NCBI RefSeq assembly: GCF_011766325.1
Contig: NZ_BLLG01000002.1
Coordinates: 434,001 to 498,000, forward strand
Direction of reading: 5' to 3'
DNA: 64,000 nucleotides
Source of the DNA: Streptomyces pacificus
Lineage (GTDB): Bacteria; Actinomycetota; Actinomycetes; Streptomycetales; Streptomycetaceae
The notes beneath the pieces are model-generated. The model had not been told where the DNA came from. It was given only the letters and a program-made list of their open reading frames with translations, and ran no database searches. Position numbers and translations under genes: made by a program. Of this stretch, positions 1 through 8,327 are shown one piece after another; position 1 is the first letter of the stretch; every line of letters starts with the position of its first letter.

Positions 1-225
1 TGGGGACGGGCAGGGCGGACAAGCTGCACGAGACGCACGAGACATGTGGAGAGAGGCGGGCACGAGCGGCCGAAGGGGCAGCAAAGTGGGGAAGGAAGAC
101 GGAGAGCGGGGACAGAAGGGGGAGGGAAAGCACGGTAGGGGACGAACCAGGGACGCGAAGGATGAAGGCGAAGGAGGCGCCGAAGAGGCCGGTGGGGACG
201 GAGGAAGCGCAGGGGGCCGGTGGGA

Positions 226-275
226 CACGAGGACGAGCACGAGCACGAGCACGAGGACGAGGACGAGGACGAGGA
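226..275. repeat. Imperfect 6-bp tandem repeat (ACGAGG/ACGAGC)
   Basis: About eight copies of a hexamer reading ACGAGG or ACGAGC run directly into the likely ribosome binding site of the FUSC-family gene. Read in the gene's frame they would encode an Arg/Gly-rich, Ala/Arg-rich stretch, which is one reason to start the protein downstream of the repeat. The first 225 bases of the window contain no gene that I can support. Confidence 0.7.
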
Positions 276-287
276 GAGGGGACCACG

Positions 288-1505
288 GTGGCGGCAACCA
301 GCGAACCCTTCCGTGACCTGGTACGGCGTCATCGGGAACCGGCAGTCGTCCAGACGGTGCGATCCACCGCCGCCGCGGTCATCTCCTATGTCGTCGCCCT
401 GCAGTTGAGCGGTGAGGCGGTGCCTCTGACCGCGCCGCTGACGGCTCTGCTCGTCGTCCAGGTCACGCTCTACTCGACGCTCACCACCGGTATCCGGCGG
501 GTGAACTCGGTCGTCGCCGGTGTGCTGATCGCGATCGGTTTCAGCGCCCTGGTGGGACTGAGCTGGTGGAGCCTGGGACTGGTGATCCTCGCCTCACTGG
601 TGATCGGGCGGTTTGTGAAGGTCGGCGAGTTCGTGCCCGAAGTGGCGATCAGCGCCATGCTCGTCCTCGGAGTGACGCAGGTGACGGAGACCGCCTGGGA
701 CCGGGTGCTGGAGACCCTGATCGGTGCGGTGGTGGGGCTGCTCTTCAACGTCCTCTTCGTCCCGCCCGTGTGGGTGGGCGACGCCAGCGCGGCGATCAAC
801 GACCTGTCGGGGCGGATGCGCGGCCTGTTGGCGCACATCGCCGAGGAACTCGGCGGGCACACCCCGGTGGCACGGGCAGCTGCCCGGCTGCACGAGGCCC
901 GCCGGCTCGACCACGACATCGTGCAGGTGGACGCGGCGCTGCGGCAGGCGGAGGAGAGCCTGCGGCTCAATCCGAGAGTCAAGGAGCCGGTGCTCTCGCG
1001 GGTCGCGCTCCGGACCGGTCTTGACACCCTGGAGATCTGCGCGGTAGTCCTCCGGGTGTCCTGCCGCACGCTCACGGACCTGACGAAGACCCGGCCCACC
1101 GGAACCCTCTTCCCGCCGGAGGCGACCAGGGGGCTGCAGGACCTGTTCGGCCATCTGTCCGATGCCATCGGGTCCTTCACCGCCCTGGTCACCACCCAGA
1201 TGTCCGCCACGGGCGCGGACGCCGAGGCCCGCCTCTCCGAGGAACTCGCCGAGGGCCGCGCCTGCCGGGATCGCGTCGCCGCGCTGCTCCTCGCCGGCCT
1301 CCGCGAGGACCAGCGGAACTGGCAGCTGCACGGGGCACTCCTGGCCGAGGCCGACCGGATCCTCGATGAGCTGGACGTCGAGAAGCGGTCCGAGCGCCTC
1401 ATCGAGGAACTCGACCGGCACGCCCGCGGGCGCCTGACGCGCGGCAAATGGCTCGACGATGCCAAGGTCCGCGCCCGCCGCGCCCTGGGGCGGAACGGGG
1501 AATGA
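288..1505 (+). CDS. FUSC-family inner-membrane protein (aromatic acid exporter-like)
   Basis: The first half holds about four to six hydrophobic segments (for example ISYVVALQLSGEAVPLTAPL and LGLVILASLVIGRF). The second half, from about residue 170, is a soluble, charged, helical domain ending in RRALGRNGE. This layout fits the FUSC / aromatic acid exporter family, whose characterised members export small organic acids; the substrate here is unknown. I start at GTG 288 because GAGGAGAGGGG lies just upstream and the extension to an ATG at 162 is low-complexity Arg/Gly sequence. That gives 405 residues. It is convergent with the gamma-carbonic-anhydrase-like gene, with a hairpin between them. 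Confidence 0.75.
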   Translation: MAATSEPFRDLVRRHREPAVVQTVRSTAAAVISYVVALQLSGEAVPLTAPLTALLVVQVTLYSTLTTGIRRVNSVVAGVLIAIGFSALVGLSWWSLGLVILASLVIGRFVKVGEFVPEVAISAMLVLGVTQVTETAWDRVLETLIGAVVGLLFNVLFVPPVWVGDASAAINDLSGRMRGLLAHIAEELGGHTPVARAAARLHEARRLDHDIVQVDAALRQAEESLRLNPRVKEPVLSRVALRTGLDTLEICAVVLRVSCRTLTDLTKTRPTGTLFPPEATRGLQDLFGHLSDAIGSFTALVTTQMSATGADAEARLSEELAEGRACRDRVAALLLAGLREDQRNWQLHGALLAEADRILDELDVEKRSERLIEELDRHARGRLTRGKWLDDAKVRARRALGRNGE

Positions 1506-1569
1506 GGCGGGGCGTGCGGGGCGCCGCTGCGGCCACCGGGGCCAGGGCCAAAGCCAGGGCGGCGGCGCG

Positions 1570-1587
1570 GACGCCCGCCGGGGCGTC
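1570..1587. terminator. Hairpin between convergent genes
   Basis: A perfect 7-bp GACGCCC/GGGCGTC stem with a 4-base loop lies between the FUSC gene and the convergent carbonic-anhydrase-like gene, overlapping the stop of the latter. It has no T-run, as is usual in Streptomyces. A terminator role is inferred from position. Confidence 0.45.
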
Positions 1588-2122
1588 AGCCCTCGACCGC
1601 CGCCCGGTGGTTCCTCACCAGCTCCAGGTACGTCGTGGCGTTGAGTGCGACCCCCTCGCGCTCCTCGTCCGTCAGCTCCCGCCTGATCCTGGCCGGAACC
1701 CCGGCGACGAGGGAGCCCGGCGGCACGCGCATGCCCTGCGGCACCAGCGCCTGCGCGGCGACGAGGGAACCGGCGCCGATGTGCGCTCCGTTGAGGACGG
1801 TCGCACCCATACCGACGAGGACGTCATCCTCGACGGTGCAGCCGTGCAGTACGGCGTTGTGACCCACGGAGACGCGTTCACCGATGGTCACGGGGAAGCC
1901 GGGGTCGACGTGGACGGTGCAGTTGTCCTGGATGTTGCTGTCGGCGCCGAGGACGATCGGGCCGCAGTCGGCACTCAGCACGGTGTGGTACCAGACGCTC
2001 GCGCCATCCGCCATGGTGACGTCGCCGATCACGACGGACGTGGGCGCGGTGAACGCCTCCGGGGAGATCCGCGGGGCCTTGCCTCCGACCGCCGAGACCA
2101 GTGCCCGCCCGCGCTCTGCCAT
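1586..2122 (-). CDS. Gamma-class carbonic anhydrase-like protein (left-handed beta-helix)
   Basis: The 178-residue protein shows the hexapeptide-repeat pattern of a trimeric left-handed beta-helix (VVIGDVTMADGASVW, IGERVSVGHNAVLHGC, VLVGMGATVLNGAHIGAGS). Three histidines in the expected arrangement, about residues 71, 88 and 93, fit the zinc ligands of gamma-carbonic anhydrases. Family members hydrate CO2 or bind acyl/CoA ligands; activity cannot be assigned from sequence alone. The ATG at 2122 follows GAGGAG at six bases. Longer upstream frames contain a Met-Gly-Ser repeat from (GCCCAT)-like DNA and are not credible coding sequence. Confidence 0.8.
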   Translation of the reverse strand: MAERGRALVSAVGGKAPRISPEAFTAPTSVVIGDVTMADGASVWYHTVLSADCGPIVLGADSNIQDNCTVHVDPGFPVTIGERVSVGHNAVLHGCTVEDDVLVGMGATVLNGAHIGAGSLVAAQALVPQGMRVPPGSLVAGVPARIRRELTDEEREGVALNATTYLELVRNHRAAVEG

Positions 2123-2459
2123 CGTCGTCTCCTCACCCGTGCCGCCCGTGCTGCCCATGCTGCCCATGCTGCCTTGACATGCACGGTAGGCGATGCCGGG
2201 GCCCGGACCGCCCGCCGGGGGTGCGGCAGCGGAACCGGGGGCTGCCGGGCCCCGGTCGAAACAGCCGCCGCCCGTACGCGTACGGCGTGCCCTGCCCCGC
2301 TGCGCGGCCCCGTGCGACACCGCTCGGGCCCGTCCGCGGACGGGCCCGACTACCCGGCGTTCACTCGCGGCGGCGCACACCGGGCGCCCGCCTCGGGCCG
2401 AGTGCCGCGCCCCGGGCGCGGGCGCGGGCGCATTCCGGGACGCGGCTCTGCGGGGACGG
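2123..2459. other. Intergenic region with strong inverted repeats, no gene
   Basis: No coding frame is supported here. It holds a short tandem TGCCCATGC repeat next to the carbonic-anhydrase start, an 11-bp inverted repeat CCGGGGCCCGG (2196-2206 with 2245-2255), a 12-base palindrome CGTACGCGTACG (2273-2284), and the 26-base palindrome listed separately. Confidence 0.6.
2324..2349 (-). terminator. 26-base perfect palindrome, likely terminator
   Basis: The sequence from 2324 to 2349 is a perfect inverted repeat with arms TCGGGCCCGTCCG. It lies about 110 bases past the stop of the minus-strand DUF4442 gene, which makes a terminator likely. A protein-binding palindrome upstream of the carbonic-anhydrase-like gene is the alternative. 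Confidence 0.55.
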
Positions 2460-2915
2460 TCAGCCGTTCGGACGGAGCGTCCAGACGACCGTCATCTCAC
2501 CGGTCACCGCGCCGTCGGAGTCGCGGGTGATCTGGACGGCCACGGGAAACTCGGGGCGCCCCCCGGCATCCAGCTCGGCGACGACCTCCGCCGCGGGGCG
2601 CCCGAGGGTCGCGGTGGCGGTGACGACGCCCTTGGCGAGCTTCCGGTAGGCGATCTCGGCCTTCACCGCGAGCGGAACGGCCCTTGACAGCTGCTCGCCG
2701 AAAGCGGCGAGCACGATCGCCCCGCTGGCGGACTCGGCCAGCGTGAACATCGCACCGGCATGCGGTCCCCCCACGTGGTTGTGGTAGTCGACCTGGTCCG
2801 GCAACCGGACGGCGGCACGCTCGGCGGAGGTCTCAAGGAACTCCAGGTTCAGGGTCTTGGCCATCGGGACCGTGGCGGCCAGCAGCTCACCCGCGGACAT
2901 CTGGTCTGCACTCAT
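2460..2915 (-). CDS. DUF4442 / hot-dog-fold thioesterase-like protein
   Basis: The 151-residue protein carries the hot-dog helix signature around NHVGGPHAGAMFTLAESASG, like PaaI/DUF4442 proteins that act on acyl-CoA thioesters. The N-terminal LLAATVPMAKTLNLEFLET and the central YRKLAKGVVTATATLGRP also fit the family length of about 150 residues. The substrate is unknown. I chose ATG 2915 because it gives the family's usual N-terminus; its Shine-Dalgarno is weak, so ATG 2900 or 2954 are possible. It is followed by a strong palindromic terminator and preceded by the spermidine-synthase-like gene on the same strand. Confidence 0.75.
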   Translation of the reverse strand: MSADQMSAGELLAATVPMAKTLNLEFLETSAERAAVRLPDQVDYHNHVGGPHAGAMFTLAESASGAIVLAAFGEQLSRAVPLAVKAEIAYRKLAKGVVTATATLGRPAAEVVAELDAGGRPEFPVAVQITRDSDGAVTGEMTVVWTLRPNG

Positions 2916-3039
2916 GGGACCGGACGTTACCCGCGAGTAGAACACTTTGGCCATCCCCGTCCGCGTCGGACCGGGCACCGGGGCCCGGCGAGACGCGGCG
3001 CGCCCGTCGGCGGCACCTCGACGCGTGGCACGGTCCCGG

Positions 3040-3894
3040 TCAGCCGATGCCGAACGACCCGTCCGGCGGCTCGGGGGACCCGGTCGCGTCCTCGTCGCCC
3101 ACGGGCCGGGCGTCGCCGACGAAGCGCCGCAGGCCGTCGCCGTACTCCACCCGGGCCGGGAAGACGTCGGACGCCGTCCGGCGGGCCAGGCCGACGGCGT
3201 CGATCGGCGCATGCGAGGCCAGCAGAACGGCGTTGCCGAAGCGGCGTCCCCGCAGCACTCCCGGCTCGGCGATCAGAGCGAGCTCCGGGAACACGGTCGC
3301 GAAGGTGGCCAGTTGCGAGCGGAGGAAAGCGAAAGGGGCGCTGTCGGCGAGGTTCGCCGCGTACACGCCGCCGGGGCGCAGGACACGGTCTGCGGCCCCG
3401 GCGAACTCCCCCGAGGTGAGGTGCGCGGGGACGCGCGAGCCTCCGAAGACGTCGGCGATCAGCACATCGGCCGAGTCCTCGGGCGCCCGCTCGAGCCACG
3501 TGCGCGCGTCCGCCGCGTGCACGGCTATCCCCGAGCCGGACGGCAGCGGCAGCCGCTCGGCGACGAGTGACAGCAGGCCGCGGTCCGCCTCCACCACGTC
3601 CTGCCGTGAGCCGGGACGGGTGGCCGCGACGTAGCGGGGCAGGGTGAGGGCCCCGCCGCCGAGGTGCACGACATCGAGCGGTGTGCTCTCCCCCGCCCTG
3701 CCGTCGAGGACGTGAGCAAGACGCCGGGCGTACTCGAACTCCAGGTGCGTGGGGTCGTCCAGGTCGACGTAGGACTGCGGCGCTCCCTCCACGGTGAGCA
3801 GCCAGGCCCGGGGGCGGTCGATGTCCGGCAGCAGCCTGGCGGTTCCGTGGTCCACGGCGCGCTCGACGGGAATCGGTTCGTCCACCCTGCCCAT
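3040..3894 (-). CDS. Spermidine synthase-like methyltransferase-fold protein
   Basis: The 284-residue protein resembles the actinobacterial spermidine/spermine synthase-like family. A short N-terminal beta-rich part is followed by a Rossmann core with motif I VVHLGGGALTLPRYV, an acidic residue after strand 2 (DVVEADRGLL), an ADARTWL motif and VLIADVFGG. The usual GGGDG of true spermidine synthases is replaced by GGGALT, so polyamine synthesis is doubtful; many such paralogues are uncharacterised. ATG 3894 is preceded by GAGAGGCGG. GC-rich tandem repeats separate it from the patatin-like gene upstream. Confidence 0.75.
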   Translation of the reverse strand: MGRVDEPIPVERAVDHGTARLLPDIDRPRAWLLTVEGAPQSYVDLDDPTHLEFEYARRLAHVLDGRAGESTPLDVVHLGGGALTLPRYVAATRPGSRQDVVEADRGLLSLVAERLPLPSGSGIAVHAADARTWLERAPEDSADVLIADVFGGSRVPAHLTSGEFAGAADRVLRPGGVYAANLADSAPFAFLRSQLATFATVFPELALIAEPGVLRGRRFGNAVLLASHAPIDAVGLARRTASDVFPARVEYGDGLRRFVGDARPVGDEDATGSPEPPDGSFGIG

Positions 3895-3932
3895 TGTCCG
3901 CCTCTCGGCGAGCGTGCGAACGGCGGGGGATG

Positions 3933-4095
3933 CCGGGGGCGGCGGGGCCGGGCCGGGGGCGGCGGGGCCGGGCCGGGGGCGGCGGGGCCGGGCCGGGACC
4001 AGGGCGAGACCGCGGCGGAGCCGGCCCGGGACCGGGTCCGCCGACGGGGTTCCGGGTCCGGCCCGGGACCGGGTCCGCCGACGGGGTTCCGGGCT
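3933..4095. repeat. Two adjacent GC-rich tandem repeat arrays (20 bp x3, 37 bp x2)
   Basis: From 3933 a 20-bp unit CCGGGGGCGGCGGGGCCGGG is present about three times. From 4023 a 37-bp unit containing GGGACCGGGTCCGCCGACGG is present twice, ending at the stop of the patatin-like gene. The G runs are on the plus strand, between two minus-strand genes. They may act as a transcriptional pause or terminator, or may simply be slippage-prone DNA. Confidence 0.8.
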
Positions 4096-5036
4096 CAGAC
4101 CGGCAGTGCCGCCCGTACCGCGTCCGCGTGGGCGACCGCCTGGGCGCGTCCGGCGCGGGCGGAGGGCGCCCGGCGCGCGGGGTCGAGGACATTGCGCCCG
4201 AACGCCCTCCTGGCGGCACGGTCCGGGGTGATCAGCACGACCCGGGTCCCGGTGGCGGCGAGGCGGGACGCCTGGGCGCGCGCCGACGGCACGGGTCCCC
4301 CGCCGACCGAGAGGGGCGCGACGATGACGACGGTGCCGTGCCCGGTCGCGAGGTCCGCGTTCGTGGACGAGCGCACCCCGCCGTCGATGAAGCGGCGCCC
4401 GCCGATGGTGACGGGCGGCCAGACTCCGGGTACGGCGCAACTGGCGCCGACGGCGTCGAGCAGCTCCACCCCGCTGCTCCGGTCGAACGCGTGGAACCGT
4501 CCCGTGAGCGCGTCCACCGCGGTGACGACGAGGCGGCGCGCCTGCGGCCATTCGTGGGTGAGGAGCCGCGCGGCGAAGACGGCACGGCGGGCCTCCTCCG
4601 GTTCGGTGCGGGCGGACAGCGCCAGGCGCCCCATGCGCGCGCCGTACGCCTCGGCGTCACGGGAGCGGAGCACCCCCCAGACGTAGCGCGCGAGCACGGT
4701 GGGACCCATTCCGGCGGGCACCTCGCCCTCGGGATCCGCGAGCTGACGCTCATACAGCTCCGGAAGGGTGAGCAGCCCTGACGAGAGCTGGGCGCCGACC
4801 ACGGACCCCGCCGACGTGCCGACGATCAGATCGGCCCCTGAGACGTCCGCCCCGGCCTCGGCGAGGCCGTGCAGAATGCCCACCTCCCAGCCGATACCGG
4901 CGAGTCCCCCGCCCCCGAGCACCAGGGCGGTCCTCCCCTGCTCCGACGGCCCGCACCCGCACCCGGGTCCGTCCGTTCCCGTGTCAGCACCCGTGTCAGC
5001 GCCCGTGTCAGCGCCCGGGCGATCCCTGTCCGCCAT
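4095..5036 (-). CDS. Patatin-like phospholipase family protein
   Basis: A lipid acyl-hydrolase by family. The oxyanion loop LGGGGLAGIGWEVG is at residues 40-53, the nucleophile elbow GTSAGS has Ser75, and the catalytic Asp is in the FIDGG motif (Asp218). The 313-residue length fits single-domain bacterial patatins. An N-terminal GADTGADTGADTG repeat (residues 8-20) comes from repetitive DNA and is probably disordered. No signal peptide is seen, so it is probably cytosolic or membrane-associated. ATG 5036 is the only reasonable start upstream of the repeat. The tuf3 terminator lies just upstream. Confidence 0.88.
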   Translation of the reverse strand: MADRDRPGADTGADTGADTGTDGPGCGCGPSEQGRTALVLGGGGLAGIGWEVGILHGLAEAGADVSGADLIVGTSAGSVVGAQLSSGLLTLPELYERQLADPEGEVPAGMGPTVLARYVWGVLRSRDAEAYGARMGRLALSARTEPEEARRAVFAARLLTHEWPQARRLVVTAVDALTGRFHAFDRSSGVELLDAVGASCAVPGVWPPVTIGGRRFIDGGVRSSTNADLATGHGTVVIVAPLSVGGGPVPSARAQASRLAATGTRVVLITPDRAARRAFGRNVLDPARRAPSARAGRAQAVAHADAVRAALPV

Positions 5037-5062
5037 GCCTGCAGTGTGACGTCCCCGGGGCC

Positions 5063-5095
5063 GTTCCGCCGCCCGCCCACGGCGGGCGGCGGAAC
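5063..5095 (-). terminator. tuf3 terminator hairpin
   Basis: A perfect 15-bp stem (GTTCCGCCGCCCGCC and its complement) with a 3-base CAC loop ends eight bases past the tuf3 stop, on the side where a minus-strand transcript would terminate. It is the strongest hairpin in the left flank. Confidence 0.85.
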
Positions 5096-5102
5096 CCGCG
5101 AC

Positions 5103-6272
5103 TCAGACCAGGGCGGTGACGGTACCCGCTCCCACGGTCCGGCCGCCCTCGCGGATCGCGAAGCCGAGCCCGGGCTCCAACGGCACGTCCCGGCCCAGTT
5201 CGACCGTCATGTGGACCGTGTCGCCGGGCCGGGCGACCGCCGCCTCGCCCAGGTCCACGTCCCCGACGACGTCCGCCGTCCGGATGTAGAACTGCGGCCG
5301 GTAGCCGGTGCTGATCGCCGTGGTCCGTCCTCCTTCACGGCTGGAGAGCACATACACCCGGGCGGTGAACCGGCGACTCGGCGTCACACTGCCGGGCGCG
5401 GCCACCACATGGCCGCGGCGGACCGCGTCGCGCGGCACGCCCCGCAGCAGCAGGGCCACGTTGTCCCCGGCCTCGGCGGAGTCCATCGGCTTGCCGAACG
5501 TCTCCAGACCGGTGACGACCGTGGTCGTGCCGGACCCGAGCAGCTCCACCCGGTCGCCGACGCGTACGGTGCCCCGCTCGACCGCTCCGGTGACGACCGT
5601 GCCCCGGCCGGTGATGCTGAGGACGTTCTCCACCGGGAGGAGGAACGGCGCGTCCGTGTACCGCACCGGCATCGGCACATAGGTGTCGACGGCGTCCAGC
5701 AGGGCCTCCACGGCGGCCGTCCAGCGCGGGTCGCCCTCGAGCGCCCGGAGGCCGGAGACCCGCACGACCGGCACCGAGTCCCCGCCGTATCCGTGCGCGG
5801 TGAGCAGCTCGCGCACCTCGAGCTCGACGAGGTCCGTCAGCTCGGGGTCGCCCGCGTCGGCCTTGTTGAGAGCCACGACGATGTGGTCGACGCCGACCTG
5901 GCGGGCCAGCAGGACGTGCTCGGCGGTCTGCGGCATGATCCCGTCCAGCGCGGAGACCACGAGGATCGCCCCGTCGAGCTGGGCCGCCCCGGTCACCATG
6001 TTCTTGACGTAGTCGGCGTGCCCGGGCATGTCGATGTGGGCGTAGTGGCGGGTGTCGGTCTCGTACTCCACGTGCGCGATGTTGATGGTGATGCCGCGGG
6101 CGGCCTCCTCGGGCGCGCGGTCGATCCTGTCGAAGGGCACGAAGGTGCCGGTCCCGCGCTCGCTGAGGACCTTGGTGATGGCCGCGGTCAGAGTGGTCTT
6201 GCCGTGGTCGACATGGCCCATGGTGCCGATGTTGAGGTGCGGCTTGGTGCGCACGTATGCCGTCTTGGGCAT
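5103..6272 (-). CDS. tuf3: Divergent elongation factor Tu (Tuf3 type)
   Basis: A GTPase that delivers aminoacyl-tRNA to the ribosome. All G motifs are present: [27 protein letters not shown] (normally DCPGH) and NKAD. Domains 2 and 3 follow, with [17 protein letters not shown] and the C-terminal [13 protein letters not shown]. The 389-residue length is slightly below the ~397 of the main EF-Tu, and the many substitutions in domains 2-3, with the N-terminus [19 protein letters not shown], match the accessory Tuf3 of Streptomyces, not the str-operon tuf1. It stands alone rather than after fusA. Tuf3 of the kirromycin producer S. ramocissimus is reported to resist EF-Tu antibiotics; here this is only a family note. 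Start ATG 6272 has GGAAGGAA upstream. Confidence 0.93.
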   Translation of the reverse strand: MPKTAYVRTKPHLNIGTMGHVDHGKTTLTAAITKVLSERGTGTFVPFDRIDRAPEEAARGITINIAHVEYETDTRHYAHIDMPGHADYVKNMVTGAAQLDGAILVVSALDGIMPQTAEHVLLARQVGVDHIVVALNKADAGDPELTDLVELEVRELLTAHGYGGDSVPVVRVSGLRALEGDPRWTAAVEALLDAVDTYVPMPVRYTDAPFLLPVENVLSITGRGTVVTGAVERGTVRVGDRVELLGSGTTTVVTGLETFGKPMDSAEAGDNVALLLRGVPRDAVRRGHVVAAPGSVTPSRRFTARVYVLSSREGGRTTAISTGYRPQFYIRTADVVGDVDLGEAAVARPGDTVHMTVELGRDVPLEPGLGFAIREGGRTVGAGTVTALV

Positions 6273-6341
6273 GGCTGTGTCAGTTCCTTCCCGGAACTCG
6301 AAAGGTGACTCCGGTCGCGGAGGGGACCCCTGGGCCGTACC

Positions 6342-6384
6342 GACCCTCCCCCTGCGGGGTCTGCCGGACGATCCGGGGAGGGTC
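6342..6384 (-). terminator. Inverted repeat between small ORF and tuf3
   Basis: Arms GACCCTCCCC (6342-6351) and GGGGAGGGTC (6375-6384) are perfectly complementary over 10 bp with a 23-base loop. The right arm overlaps the stop of the minus-strand small ORF. It may terminate that gene, or act as an attenuator in the tuf3 leader. Confidence 0.5.
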
Positions 6385-6616
6385 AGCTTCGGGCGCCGTC
6401 GGCGAGCACCGCCGCGGCAGCCGGGGCGGCGGCTGCCACGGCCGTCGCCTCGGCGACGCCCATGGGCAACGCCGCGAACGCCGCGAACGCCGTGGGAGCC
6501 GTGAGGGCCGTGAGGGCCGTGAGGACGGAGACGGCCACGAGGGCGGGGAGGAAGCGGGCAGCCTTCGGCGCGTCCGCGACTGCGGACGGCGCTGCGGGGA
6601 AGGCGTGCCGGAACAT
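6383..6616 (-). CDS. Small hydrophobic protein of unknown function
   Basis: A 77-residue frame with strongly GC-biased third codon positions. It is a short basic N-terminus (MFRHAFP) followed by an Ala/Val/Leu/Thr-rich hydrophobic stretch from about residue 23 to near the end, so a single-pass or peripheral membrane peptide is plausible. I do not recognise a family. The start at ATG 6616 has only a weak GGCGAG upstream; a longer start at 6682 exists. A hairpin at its stop codon supports a real transcript. It lies upstream of tuf3 on the same strand. It may still be a chance frame. Confidence 0.4.
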   Translation of the reverse strand: MFRHAFPAAPSAVADAPKAARFLPALVAVSVLTALTALTAPTAFAAFAALPMGVAEATAVAAAAPAAAAVLADGARS

Positions 6617-7013
6617 GCGTCGATACTCGCCGACGCGGGTGCGGACGTCGACTGGTTTTCCGCGGGCCGGGGGCGACGGCATCGGCCGGGGGGACCGCCC
6701 GCCTCAGGGGTGCTGCGGCGCTTCCCGTACCGGCGACGGCGCGAAGCCGGTCCCGGGCCCGGCTCGACGAAGCCCCGCACGGTCCCCGGGTCGGTCCCGG
6801 CGTCCTCGCGCAGGCTCCAGCCGGTCGCCTTGCGGGGGAAGACGTCCGGGTGTGCGGACCGGCGAGGGCAGTGCCGGAAGAGCCGGTGCGCCTCCGTGGT
6901 CTCCCCTGCGGCGCGGCCGGTGGAGCAGGGCCGCCCGTACCACCACCGGTACGGGGTGCGTGACGTGCCGCACCTTACGGCGATCACATGGCGCGGTCGG
7001 CTAGCCTCCCCGG
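6617..7013. other. Divergent intergenic region, no gene recognised
   Basis: About 400 bases between a possible minus-strand small ORF and the plus-strand VTT protein. Overlapping frames exist on both strands but none has a recognisable protein or a good ribosome binding site. It should carry the divergent promoters. Confidence 0.4.
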
Positions 7014-7823
7014 ATGCCCGTCCCCGCCGCCGTGCCCGTCCCCGTGCCTGTCCCCGGGCACGACACAGCCCCTGCCCCGATGCCCGTCACCGCCTCCGTC
7101 GCCCTCACCGCTCCCGTCGTCTCTTCCGTCGCCGGGCGGCGCGACGGCCTCGCCCTCCGCGCCGGCCGCGTCCTCCTCTCCCCCCGGTCCCGCCTGGCCC
7201 TGCTCGTCGCCGTCCTGGCGTCCGCAGCGTCGGCGGTGGTGGTGTACGAGCCGCAGCGGCTGCTGTCGGCGGGCTGGCCGCCGCAGGTCGGCGGCGCGAC
7301 GGCCGTCGCGCTCTTCGCCGTGGCGTACGGGCTGTGCACCGCGGCCTTCGTGCCGCGTCCCCTGCTGAACCTGGCGGCCGGCGCGCTCTTCGGTTCGCAC
7401 GCGGGTCTGGCCGCGGCGATCGCGGGCACCGTGCTGGGCGCGGGACTCTCCTTCGCTCTGGGGCGGCACCTGGGCCGGGAGGCGCTGCGCCCACTGCTCC
7501 GCGGACGCTGGCTCAAGGCTGCGGACGGTCAGTTGAGCCGGCACGGGTTCCGGTCGGTGCTCGCCTTGCGGCTCTTTCCCGGCATCCCGTTCGCCGCCTC
7601 CAACTACTGCGCGGCGGTGTCCCGGATGGGTTACCTCCCCTTCCTGCTGGGCACCGGCCTCGGCTCGGTCCCGAACACCGCGGCGTACGTGTTCGCCGGG
7701 AGCAGCGCGGCCTCGCCGACATCGCCCGTCTTCCTCGCCTCGGCGGGCTTTATCGCCGTCTCGGCGCTGTTCGGGGCCGCTGTCGCCTGGTGCAAGCGCC
7801 ACCGGCTCACCCGCGGCGCCTGA
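7014..7823 (+). CDS. TVP38/TMEM64 (VTT/DedA-like) family membrane protein
   Basis: The 269-residue protein has about five to six hydrophobic segments. After a Pro/Val-rich N-terminus and a basic RSR segment, the core from about residue 60 shows the VTT domain features: RPLLNLAAGALFGSHAGL, the glycine-spaced GTVLGAGLSFALGR helix, the amphipathic RHGFRSVLALRLFPGIPF loop and GYLPFLLGTGLGSVP. DedA/VTT proteins are lipid scramblases or transporters, and some affect undecaprenyl phosphate recycling. The neighbour is uppP, which acts on the same lipid, although the 504-base gap argues against one operon. ATG 7014 is used; a start at 7080 is possible. Confidence 0.8.
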   Translation: MPVPAAVPVPVPVPGHDTAPAPMPVTASVALTAPVVSSVAGRRDGLALRAGRVLLSPRSRLALLVAVLASAASAVVVYEPQRLLSAGWPPQVGGATAVALFAVAYGLCTAAFVPRPLLNLAAGALFGSHAGLAAAIAGTVLGAGLSFALGRHLGREALRPLLRGRWLKAADGQLSRHGFRSVLALRLFPGIPFAASNYCAAVSRMGYLPFLLGTGLGSVPNTAAYVFAGSSAASPTSPVFLASAGFIAVSALFGAAVAWCKRHRLTRGA

Positions 7824-8327
7824 ACGGCGTGGACGGCCGGCATCGTGGGGCAAAAGGGCAAAGGGGCAACGGGGCCGGGCCGGGGTTGCACCGGGTCCTC
7901 CGCGGCGGGCACCGGGCACCGCAACCCCGCGGCCCGCCCGCACCGCCCCGGTGGCGCGCACCGACAGCGCGGTCCTCCCGGGCCGCTGCGCCCGCCGTCA
8001 CCCGCCTGCCCCTCGCTCCGGACGGTCTGCGCGGATCCGCACCCGCGCAGCCGGCGCCGCTCGGTCCCCGGACGGTTCGGATACGCCCCGGAGCCGGTCA
8101 GCGGCCGGCCGGAGAGCCGCTCAGGGCGGCATGAGTGCAGCTCCGAAACCCCTGCGGAACCACTCCGGTGCAGCTCCCCGACGGCTCCCGCACGCGCGCG
8201 GCCCCCGCCGAAGCAACCCGCCCTCCGCCCCGTAACCCGCTGCCGCTACGCTGCCACGCGATGGGCGCATGATCGCGGCCCGTACCGTACGTTCCGACCT
8301 GACCAGTGCTTGGACGGCTTAGCTTTC
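7824..8327. other. Long uppP upstream region, no gene recognised
   Basis: About 500 bases with no convincing coding frame. Short G-rich and AAAGG repeats occur at 7845-7880. Several frames cross the region but have Arg/Pro-rich composition typical of non-coding high-GC DNA. Confidence 0.4.

Noticed and set aside
6257..8134. A 625-codon plus-strand frame spanning the start of tuf3 through the VTT gene
   Set aside because: It covers the VTT protein in another frame and an intergenic region. The composition is Arg/Gly/Pro-rich and no domain is seen.
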